21,993 bases of DNA from a virus, in the IMG/VR virus record IMGVR_UViG_3300021961_000716, positions 1-21,993 of that record; one strand, written 5' to 3'. The translations under genes and the position numbers were made by a program. This document shows positions 16,504 through 21,993 of the stretch, piece after piece (position 1 is the first letter of the stretch; the number at the start of each line of letters is the position of its first letter). The notes below the pieces were generated by a model, which did no database searches, had not been told where the DNA came from, and saw nothing but the letters and a program-made list of their open reading frames with translations.

Positions 16504-16899
16504 TTATAATTTGACAAATGTATATTCAAACGAATACGTTATGTAGTCGTCTGTGATTTCTGTTTCCACTACTGATGTTGAGTCAATAGTGCTGCTTATA
16601 GCTGTTCTACTTCCTAATATAGCTGTTATAACTGAGTCAATATTAGAAGGTTGGTTTTTAGCATCTGTTGTTAAATACCCATTAACTGTTGTTTGCGTCT
16701 GCATTATTTTTGTTGTGCCTAATACAGGGATAAGTTGTGTAACTTCTTTATTTTCCTGTGCTAAGTAAACAGTTTTCTTATTTTTCAAATACAACGGTTC
16801 ACCTGCACTGTCAAAAGGCAATTCACTACTAACTTTGAATGCTGTGTAAGCAGTTAGGTTTGTAGTTAGTTGCGCTAATAAATCAGTTCTTATACTCAT
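16504..16899 (-). CDS. Tail terminator/completion protein candidate (131 aa)
   Basis: Its ATG overlaps the connector gene stop by one base (TAATG), indicating coupled translation. An N-terminal helix (SIRTDLLAQLTTNLTAYTAF) is followed by alternating strands: KTVYLAQENKEVTQLIPVLG and the segment from NIDSVITAIL to YITYSFEYTFVKL. This alpha-then-beta plan, with a last strand of alternating aromatic residues, resembles lambda gpU-type tail terminators, which cap the finished tube and join it to the head. Position between connector and tube protein agrees. A head-closure protein is the alternative. Confidence 0.62.
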   Translation of the reverse strand: MSIRTDLLAQLTTNLTAYTAFKVSSELPFDSAGEPLYLKNKKTVYLAQENKEVTQLIPVLGTTKIMQTQTTVNGYLTTDAKNQPSNIDSVITAILGSRTAISSTIDSTSVVETEITDDYITYSFEYTFVKL

Positions 16900-17471
16900 T
16901 ATCTAACCTGCACTAAACTTCTACGTCTGCGTGTTCTACGCACACTACTATAACTGTATGCAACTTCATCGCTTTGAACAGTCCCGTCCGCGTCTGCGTC
17001 ATACCAATCAGCCATATGTATTAGTTCCTCAAATAGTTCATTAAACTTGTTTGAGTAGTAATTGATTTTGGCTAAATCAGCACTATCAGTATCAAACTGA
17101 CCAATTAAAGGCAATAGATACTCTTTAAAACAGTAATATACGCAAAGGTCCGTAAACTGTTGACGTCTACCTAACGCATCACCTGGATCTATACGATTTG
17201 GATTAACGTTAGGTAGGTTATTCAAACTGGTTATGTGGTTCCCTACGTAATTATTATATGCTTGCCACCAAGTAGAGGCTTTAATTTTTAACAGTATACG
17301 CTGTGTGCTTTTTTCCAACATATCTTCTACAAAATCAGTTACATCGGTAAACCCACTTTCAGCAGGAATACGCAACTCATTTGCTTCAAGTATACGCTGA
17401 TCTTTTTGCACTACGTCAGTATATTCTGCAAAACTAACAACATTACCGCTACCATCTGTGACAAAACTCAT
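16899..17471 (-). CDS. Head-tail connector protein with EF-hand-like loop (190 aa)
   Basis: First gene after the capsid gene, with AGGAG before ATG 17471. It is mostly helical (FVEDMLEKSTQRILLKIKAS, QFTDLCVYYCFKEYLLPLIG, YYSNKFNELFEELIHMADWY), as expected for an adaptor that docks under the portal. Residues 158-169 read DADADGTVQSDE. This fits the EF-hand calcium loop D-x-D-x-D-G-x-[hydrophobic]-x-x-x-E exactly and is flanked by the helical IHMADWY. A basic end, RRTRRRRS, follows and could contact DNA in the neck. The connector role comes from gene order and helical content. Calcium binding is a prediction from the motif alone, and a paired second EF-hand is absent. Confidence 0.75.
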   Translation of the reverse strand: MSFVTDGSGNVVSFAEYTDVVQKDQRILEANELRIPAESGFTDVTDFVEDMLEKSTQRILLKIKASTWWQAYNNYVGNHITSLNNLPNVNPNRIDPGDALGRRQQFTDLCVYYCFKEYLLPLIGQFDTDSADLAKINYYSNKFNELFEELIHMADWYDADADGTVQSDEVAYSYSSVRRTRRRRSLVQVR

Positions 17472-17496
17472 AACCTTCTCCTATTATACCTGACTA

Positions 17497-18390
17497 TTAA
17501 GCTGCGTTAGGTAAGTTGTTGCTGCGATAGAATTCACAGCCAGCTGCTTGTCCAATTATGCCAGTTAACAATGCGCGGTTACCAATCATAGAAAGGTCAC
17601 CAATTGCAGCCTGTGTTACTGAGTTAAGCTGACTTGCAATACTGTATTCCAAGCTAGGATCAACAATAGCAATGTAAAGACCATTCATCATAGTAGGAGC
17701 ATTCTGTCCACGTAATGAAGCAACAGCCTTAGCAATGTTTGTTAAGTTAGCAGTTGCAGTGCCAACAGTTGCATGTGCAGTTACACGAGCACCAAAGCCG
17801 GAACGTAATGTTGCGAAACCATTGCGAACAGTAGCGCGGAACTGGTGAGTGTCAAGGTCGTTATCATAGAACATGGTAACGTTTGGCTCACGCTTTGCGC
17901 CGTATCCCATTGCTTCTGGTGAGAATACAAAGTTAGTGGTAAAGTCTGCGTTTGTGCCGCCTTCACCAAAGTCAGTTGCACCAAAGCCTGATTTCATTGC
18001 TGCAAAACCAGCAACGTCAGTAGCTTGTGCTAAGCCGCGGCTTAAGCGAGTTAGCATTGCTTGACGAACAACAGCAAGGCCGCCGTCTTCAAGTGCTTCT
18101 GCAGTTACGTCTGAACCAACACCGCGCTTAATCATTGTGATAGAAGCATCAAGTGGGTTAAAGTCGCTGGCAGCAGCCGCAACAATACTATTGCCTTCAC
18201 CAACAGTTGCACCGTTAGTATAAGAGTTTGTTAGAGGAATACGAACAACGTTTCCTGCAGTTCCGCTCACTAAAAACTGAGCAGTGATTAATTGTGGGTT
18301 AGGTAACAATACAGCATCATCATAGTAGGGCTGAAGATCAGCGACGATGTCTGCGTAAAGTTCCTGAACCGTAGTTTTAGTAGTAGCCAT
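17497..18390 (-). CDS. Major capsid protein, HK97-fold candidate (297 aa)
   Basis: Starts at ATG 18390 with AAAGGAG upstream and directly follows the scaffold gene. It opens MATTKTTVQELYADIVADLQ and continues with VVRIPLTNSYTNGATVGEGN, ITMIKRGVGSDVTAEALEDG and RQAMLTRLSRGLAQATDVAG. The C-terminal half has MFYDNDLDTHQFRATVRNG and GIIGQAAGCEFYRSNNLP. The helix-rich middle with 'VTAEALED' and the closing 'G-x-AGCEFYRSNNLP' are typical of HK97-fold capsid proteins, broadly like the N4 gp56 or P22-like groups. G+C appears higher here than in the adhesin genes, as is common for a highly expressed gene. There is no N-terminal delta domain and no protease gene, so assembly should use the separate scaffold. 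Confidence 0.88.
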   Translation of the reverse strand: MATTKTTVQELYADIVADLQPYYDDAVLLPNPQLITAQFLVSGTAGNVVRIPLTNSYTNGATVGEGNSIVAAAASDFNPLDASITMIKRGVGSDVTAEALEDGGLAVVRQAMLTRLSRGLAQATDVAGFAAMKSGFGATDFGEGGTNADFTTNFVFSPEAMGYGAKREPNVTMFYDNDLDTHQFRATVRNGFATLRSGFGARVTAHATVGTATANLTNIAKAVASLRGQNAPTMMNGLYIAIVDPSLEYSIASQLNSVTQAAIGDLSMIGNRALLTGIIGQAAGCEFYRSNNLPNAA

Positions 18391-18406
18391 TATAAATCTC
18401 CTTTAG

Positions 18407-19243
18407 TTAGGCTTTTTGTCTTTGCTTACGCATCGTATCTAATTGTTTGCTGACCATATTATGCGTTATGCTTTCTCTAGACATATTTGGATTATACTGT
18501 CTAATGTTCATATACGCACTACGGTATTCAGCATCTGTTTTTAATCTTGCTTCATCTAAAGGTTTGATACGATTATCACCTTCATATGAAGTAGATTCTG
18601 TTGCTACAAGATCAACTCCGCGTTTGCCTGTGTTTAAACCTAATGTTTTTGCTACTAAATCAACAGCAGCAGCATAATCAGGCTTCTCACCATCTACAGT
18701 GAGAAATTCACTTCCATTGCGTAATTGGAAACTGTCGCCTTCAACAGCAAACATGTTTCTTGCTCGCATAAGGTCTAATACTGCTCCCTTCTGCTCTGCA
18801 TTCCAATTACCAGGCATAGCATTGTTTAAGTTACTGATATGATCTTTTAGTAACAACTCTTGTTTTAGAGTTCCTACTTGCTTTTGTAGTTCTTCTAATG
18901 TTGCTTCTCTTTTAGCAACTGCTTGCTTAAGAGCTTTAACATCTAAACTACCTTCTCCATCCTCGTTAGAAGATTTCAATTGCGTTATCACATCTTTAAC
19001 TTGATCTAAACTGTCCACATCTAATTCTCTTAGTAGAGAATTAACTGCTTCATTCTTGGCGTTAGCAGCAATCTTGTTAGTATCATCACGTGAATACACG
19101 CGAGTATTATTGACAAAATATTTGCCATCCTTAATTTCCAGTTTAGGTGTAGCACTTTCAGATTTGGTCTCAGTGACCTCAGCTTCTGTTACTGGTGCAG
19201 TTTGTTCAGTTTGCACTTCTGTATTGTTGGATGCTGTATCCAT
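18407..19243 (-). CDS. Capsid scaffolding protein (278 aa)
   Basis: Lies between portal and capsid genes, the usual place for a scaffold. It starts at ATG 19243 behind AGGAG. The N-terminus is disordered and acidic (TEQTAPVTEAEVTETKSESA). A short beta element, LEIKDGKYFVNNTRVYS, follows at about 35-51. Residues about 100-140 form a strong coiled coil (LKQAVAKREATLEELQKQVG, TLKQELLLKD), and the C-terminal end is basic (HNMVSKQLDTMRKQRQKA). Acidic start, coiled-coil middle and basic helical end match scaffolds of P22- and phi29-like type, whose basic tail binds the capsid protein. No serine-protease motif is visible, so it is not a fused protease-scaffold. Confidence 0.85.
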   Translation of the reverse strand: MDTASNNTEVQTEQTAPVTEAEVTETKSESATPKLEIKDGKYFVNNTRVYSRDDTNKIAANAKNEAVNSLLRELDVDSLDQVKDVITQLKSSNEDGEGSLDVKALKQAVAKREATLEELQKQVGTLKQELLLKDHISNLNNAMPGNWNAEQKGAVLDLMRARNMFAVEGDSFQLRNGSEFLTVDGEKPDYAAAVDLVAKTLGLNTGKRGVDLVATESTSYEGDNRIKPLDEARLKTDAEYRSAYMNIRQYNPNMSRESITHNMVSKQLDTMRKQRQKA

Positions 19244-19269
19244 TTTTTCTCCTGTTATCGTCGAAGTAG

Positions 19270-19302
19270 ACGTAATTTTTAATTACGTAGGTTTGCACCT
19301 AC
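19270..19302 (-). promoter_or_regulatory. Two adjoining hairpins between portal and scaffold genes
   Basis: The 81-nt gap holds ACGTAATT-(3 nt)-AATTACGT at 19270-19288 and GTAGGT-GCAA-ACCTAC (transcript sense) at 19287-19302. They overlap by 2 nt, so they compete or stack. The second has a GNRA tetraloop. No T-run follows either. A processing or stabilising element that raises scaffold and capsid mRNA over portal mRNA would make sense. No good -35/-10 pair was found in the gap. Confidence 0.5.
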
Positions 19303-19324
19303 CTTTGTTACTACCTATTTGTCA

Positions 19325-20887
19325 TTACAGACTGTTCTCTGTATAGGAATTATTTACTAATGCCTTTATTCTAGCTTCCAATGCCATATGCAATTCATGT
19401 TCTAAACTTTCTTCTTCCATGGGCACGCCTTCAAAGCGAGCTTTATATGCATCATAAAGAGCCATTAGGTTGGTTAATTCTGCGATTTCTTCTTCTAAAC
19501 CTTTTTTGTTATACTGTCTATTGTAGGAAATAGTTAAGTCTGTGGGGATTGGTTTGTTCTGCCAATCATACCACATTTCCCACAATTGGAATTCTGCGTT
19601 TTCTAAACTGGTTGCTTTTTTGCGTATAAACGCTTCCAGTTTGCTGTCATATTGCTCAATTTGCACACCACTGCGACTAGCACGAATAAGTTCATCTGAA
19701 CGCACCATTGCTACTTGATTCATCTTCTCAATCTTTTGATCAATAAGTTCGCGTAGTTGCTGTAAGCTATCAAGTGGAGGAGCAACAAACTCATACACAT
19801 GATTTGTTTGCCCGTTTAGGCTACTGGCTACACGTATTACTGTGCCTGGTTCTGCGCCTATAGCACCATTATTCAGCTGAGCTGTTTGCTCGTCTACGAT
19901 ATTTACTGGGTGGGAGCCGTAACTAACGGCACTGTATATTTCCCCCATGTCACCGTAGACACTACGCTGAATCTGTGCAATATCAAATATTGGAGTATGT
20001 CCAATTCCATTGTATATTTTGGAGCTTTGATACACGGGTCTAACTGGTATGTAACCTAATTCATTAGGTTGACTAATTCTGTAATAATTCAATTCGTCTT
20101 CTGAATACATTATGCCACCATCTGGTAACACAACATCTACTTCATCATCTGTAATTACAAACACTGTATCTATAGTTTCTTTTGTAATATAATGGTAAAT
20201 GTCAACACCTGGATTGGTGCTAACACGCAATACGATTCTGTTTAATACTAATTCGCCACTAGTGGTATATGAATACTCCCAGTTTGTTACGTCTTGTGGC
20301 TTATACATTCTTAATAATGCATAGTTCTTTTCTGCGGGCTTAATACAACTTACCCATACTACACCACATACTGTGCTGAACGTATCTACTTGGCTCCAGA
20401 ATTCGTTCAAGCTGTTTCCCTCACCATCACAATCTTGTGAGAACGCTAACACATCTGGTGTGTCTGGCATTTCTCTATGTGGAGGATTGCGGAATAATAT
20501 ACTATTGTATTCACTTACATAAAGTCTTGTGTAAGGAAATACAGGAACATTGCGTAGTTTTTCTTCATAGAAACTGCTTAAGTAGCTGCTACCACTTTCA
20601 CTTTCTGTTTTACTACCAACACGTTCCACCATTGTGCTATAACTGCCAGTTTGCACACCGTTAGCATCTACATCATAGGTGGTGATAACTTCACTTGGTG
20701 TTGATTGGTCAATGTCATAGCATTTGAGATACTTACCGCGGCGATATTCAACGCCACCGTAGTATGATTTGAGGGCGAGGTTCCAGTCCTCGTAATATCT
20801 TTGATATAGTTCATGACTTCCTGTGAGGAAATCGTAATAAGAGAGTTTCTTAGCCAAGATATAACTCCATATGTTGTCGACAAACAT
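19325..20887 (-). CDS. Portal protein (520 aa)
   Basis: Forms the DNA-packaging and ejection ring at the capsid vertex. An N-terminal helical YYEDWNLALKSYYGGVEYRR is followed by YLKCYDID, LRNVPVFPYTRLYVSEYNSI and LFRNPP. Then come CGVVWVSCIKPA, LRMYKPQDVTNWEYS and GYIPVRPVYQSS, and a helical stem region from IFDIAQIQRSVYGDMGEIYS to LRELIDQKIEKMNQVAMVRS. The C-terminus is helical and charged. Length and this layout, including the 'KPQDVTNWEY' wing segment, resemble the DUF4055-type portal group. The scaffold and capsid genes downstream agree. ATG 20887 has no ribosome-binding site. An in-frame TTG at 20857 with GGAG 7 nt upstream (20865-20868) would give 510 aa and may be the true start. No terminase lies next to it on the right. 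Confidence 0.87.
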   Translation of the reverse strand: MFVDNIWSYILAKKLSYYDFLTGSHELYQRYYEDWNLALKSYYGGVEYRRGKYLKCYDIDQSTPSEVITTYDVDANGVQTGSYSTMVERVGSKTESESGSSYLSSFYEEKLRNVPVFPYTRLYVSEYNSILFRNPPHREMPDTPDVLAFSQDCDGEGNSLNEFWSQVDTFSTVCGVVWVSCIKPAEKNYALLRMYKPQDVTNWEYSYTTSGELVLNRIVLRVSTNPGVDIYHYITKETIDTVFVITDDEVDVVLPDGGIMYSEDELNYYRISQPNELGYIPVRPVYQSSKIYNGIGHTPIFDIAQIQRSVYGDMGEIYSAVSYGSHPVNIVDEQTAQLNNGAIGAEPGTVIRVASSLNGQTNHVYEFVAPPLDSLQQLRELIDQKIEKMNQVAMVRSDELIRASRSGVQIEQYDSKLEAFIRKKATSLENAEFQLWEMWYDWQNKPIPTDLTISYNRQYNKKGLEEEIAELTNLMALYDAYKARFEGVPMEEESLEHELHMALEARIKALVNNSYTENSL

Positions 20888-20893
20888 TATTTA

Positions 20894-20923
20894 TCTATAT
20901 TTAAAAAAATGCATACAAATCAA
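20894..20923 (-). promoter_or_regulatory. Possible leftward promoter for the late operon
   Basis: On the minus strand TTGATT (20918-20923) and TATAGA (20894-20899) are separated by 18 nt. Transcription would start near 20888, at the first ATG of the portal frame, so the message would be leaderless unless the TTG at 20857 is used. The surroundings are very AT-rich, so a chance match is possible. Operons of this kind also often use a phage-encoded activator. Confidence 0.35.
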
Positions 20924-20974
20924 GCACTTATACACTGTGTTTGTAAGTTGTTGATTTATATAGAGTTTTTGGGT

Positions 20975-21002
20975 TTGACATTTACTAAAGATTTGCTATT
21001 AT
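20975..21002 (+). promoter_or_regulatory. Sigma70-like promoter of the rightward cassette
   Basis: TTGACA (20975-20980), a 16-nt spacer and TATTAT (20997-21002), with a TG of the extended -10 type at 20994-20995. Start of transcription is expected near 21009, giving a leader of about 35 nt to ATG 21043. It is the best consensus promoter seen in the window. It points away from the late operon and should work with host RNA polymerase without phage factors. Confidence 0.75.
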
Positions 21003-21042
21003 ATACATGTAAGTTAAACAAACGCCTTAGGAGGCAAACAAC

Positions 21043-21222
21043 ATGGGTATTATTGGTGGTCTTGGCACGTTAGCAATTCTGTATGGTGTAATTGGTTTGT
21101 TTATTGCAGTGTTTTATATTGCAATCATCTATACACACATTGTTGAAAACTATAATTTTTATAAATGGGTTGCACTGATTATTCCATTTATTCCACTTGC
21201 AATTGGCTTGGCTAATTCTTAA
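21043..21222 (+). CDS. Small two-helix membrane protein (59 aa)
   Basis: ATG 21043 lies 8 nt after a perfect AGGAGG (21029-21034). The protein has two hydrophobic stretches: residues about 2-30 (IIGGLGTLAILYGVIGLFIA and on) and about 42-57 (WVALIIPFIPLAIGLA). A short polar turn containing THIVENYNFYK joins them. It ends in a TAA that is followed at once by the next gene's AGGAGG. Size and topology fit a holin, an antiholin or a superinfection-exclusion protein, but no endolysin is beside it and no family is recognised. It is expressed from its own promoter, opposite to the virion genes. Note that GCCT-TAGG-AGGC (21024-21035) could fold over the ribosome-binding site. Confidence 0.8.
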   Translation: MGIIGGLGTLAILYGVIGLFIAVFYIAIIYTHIVENYNFYKWVALIIPFIPLAIGLANS

Positions 21223-21236
21223 TAGGAGGCACTGTA

Positions 21237-21677
21237 ATGACCTGGGATGACTACATCTTTATTCTTAAATTGCGTCAAATTCCAACTGAAGCAATTGAAT
21301 CGTGTAAAACATTTGTTCTAGCAGAAATGCAAGAGTGGAATATGCTTAATAACTTCGGACTGAGGACTTGCAGTGCAACACATGATTTAGGTTATAGCGA
21401 ACTGGGCAGTATCACCAGTAAAGAACAAAGCATACAAGAAATTATAGAACAAATTGGTAATAGTATTCTTGAAATTGATAGTGCTGGCAGAGATATCAGC
21501 AAACGTCTTTATAAAGAGTTAGTTAAAAAACCGCATAAAGGTCTAGAGAGGCGTGTGCTTAAAAGTTTCTATTTGTTTCATCACGATCTAAATGAAGAAC
21601 CTACTAAAGAAAATATGTGGGGCAATCGGTATATTTGGCAGTTAGATACTATGTATAAGCTGGGTGCTTTTAAGTAA
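21237..21677 (+). CDS. Unknown cytoplasmic protein (146 aa)
   Basis: Second gene of the rightward cassette, with AGGAGG 7 nt before ATG 21237 and a terminator just after its stop. The protein is soluble and mostly helical: MTWDDYIFILKLRQIPTEAI, ESCKTFVLAEMQEWNMLNNF, EQSIQEIIEQIGNSILEIDS, ISKRLYKELVKKP and LERRVLKSFYLFHHDLNEEP, ending IWQLDTMYKLGAF. Two cysteines (residues about 23 and 45) and several tryptophans are present, with no catalytic or DNA-binding motif that I recognise. Co-expression with the small membrane protein suggests they act together, possibly in altering the host. That is a guess from gene order. Confidence 0.8.
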   Translation: MTWDDYIFILKLRQIPTEAIESCKTFVLAEMQEWNMLNNFGLRTCSATHDLGYSELGSITSKEQSIQEIIEQIGNSILEIDSAGRDISKRLYKELVKKPHKGLERRVLKSFYLFHHDLNEEPTKENMWGNRYIWQLDTMYKLGAFK

Positions 21678-21680
21678 TAA

Positions 21681-21715
21681 AAAAGCCCCTCTAGGCTTCA
21701 ATTAGAGGGGCTTTT
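21681..21715. terminator. Bidirectional intrinsic terminator
   Basis: AAAAGCCCCTCTA and TAGAGGGGCTTTT form a perfect 13-bp stem around a 9-nt loop. The A-run on one side and T-run on the other make it work both ways. It ends the rightward cassette 3 nt after the 146-aa stop and would also stop leftward transcripts coming from the genes at 21760 onward. Confidence 0.93.
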
Positions 21716-21759
21716 GAACTACACACATTCACCCCACACGAGTGTTTGTGTAAATTTAT

Positions 21760-21924
21760 TTATAGCGTAAGTGTTTCTTTATCTGCATTGTAAACAGGTT
21801 CATTCTGTTCAACAGCAACACCTTTAACAACCTTATAATGCTTGAGTGGGTTATATTTTTTACCCTTGCGACTTGCGTTGTGCTTTTCTCTTTTCTTTTG
21901 TAATGCTTTCTGACTTAGTGCCAT
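21760..21924 (-). CDS. Small basic protein of unknown function (54 aa)
   Basis: ATG 21924 begins 3 nt after the stop of the preceding gene; GGAG and GAGG lie just upstream. The first half is very basic (SQKALQKKREKHNASRKGKK), followed by YNPLKHYKVVKG. The second half is acidic to neutral and ends NADKETLTL. A nucleic-acid-binding role would fit the charge, but nothing identifies it. It is the last leftward gene before the bidirectional terminator and converges on the rightward cassette. Confidence 0.75.
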   Translation of the reverse strand: MALSQKALQKKREKHNASRKGKKYNPLKHYKVVKGVAVEQNEPVYNADKETLTL

Positions 21925-21927
21925 ACC

Positions 21928-21993
21928 TCAATTCTCCATATCTTCAAAAGTGTTAGAACCCCACATTTCTACTGTCATTTCTTCTGGTTCGAA
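21928..21993 (-). CDS. 3' end of an unidentified gene (21 aa seen)
   Basis: The frame enters from the right edge and ends at TGA 21928-21930, giving an acidic C-terminus: FEPEEMTVEMWGSNTFEDME plus N. Its 3' end holds the GGAG that serves the 54-aa gene, so the two are likely co-transcribed. Too little is visible to name it. Confidence 0.6.
   Translation of the reverse strand, partial: FEPEEMTVEMWGSNTFEDMEN

Noticed and set aside
20888-21042. A tRNA or structured RNA gene in the longest gap
   Set aside because: No cloverleaf or long stem was found, only promoter-like elements and a short possible stem over the ribosome-binding site.

Overview
The window is a stretch of a tailed, AT-rich bacteriophage genome. 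It holds most of the late virion-structure operon, which runs leftward on the minus strand from about 20887 to beyond position 1. The gene order (portal, scaffold, major capsid protein, head-tail connector, tail terminator, tail tube, frameshifted tail-assembly chaperone, tape measure, tail-tip proteins including a lambda J-like hub, adhesins) is that of a long non-contractile-tailed phage (siphovirus morphotype). No sheath or contractile baseplate gene is seen. The very large fibre-like protein carries LYYTTxRAN repeats, a style I associate with marine phages (cyanophages, pelagiphages and relatives). A marine host is therefore the best guess, but the sequence does not identify it.

Layout from right to left. 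21760-21993 holds a small basic protein and the 3' end of another gene, both on the minus strand. 20975-21715 is a self-contained plus-strand cassette: a sigma70-like promoter, a 59-aa two-helix membrane protein, an unknown 146-aa protein, and a strong bidirectional terminator. It sits where a terminase gene often precedes the portal. 16899-20887 encodes the head: portal, scaffold, capsid and a connector containing an EF-hand-like calcium loop. 12399-16899 encodes the tail terminator, tail tube protein, two small overlapping genes, a gpG/gpGT pair joined by a lambda-type GGGAAAG -1 slip site, a gp10-like protein and the tape measure. 6577-12402 encodes tail-tip proteins, a J-like hub, a polyglycine-rich adhesin and an unknown 166-aa structural protein. 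1-6566 is one open frame of at least 2188 residues, a modular fibre-like protein that runs off the left edge.

Most genes in the late operon abut or overlap by 1-4 nt, often as TAATG or ATGA. Ordinary intergenic gaps are at most about 25 nt. The three longer gaps (19244-19324, 15957-16009 and 7078-7155) each contain a perfect inverted repeat. Two of these have GCAA (GNRA) loops when read in the direction of transcription. This suggests RNA-level control points between the portal, head and tube, tail-assembly, and fibre modules. No tRNA, CRISPR array, IS element, integrase or terminase is visible. No gene-free stretch exceeds 300 bp; the longest, 20888-21042, holds divergent promoter candidates.
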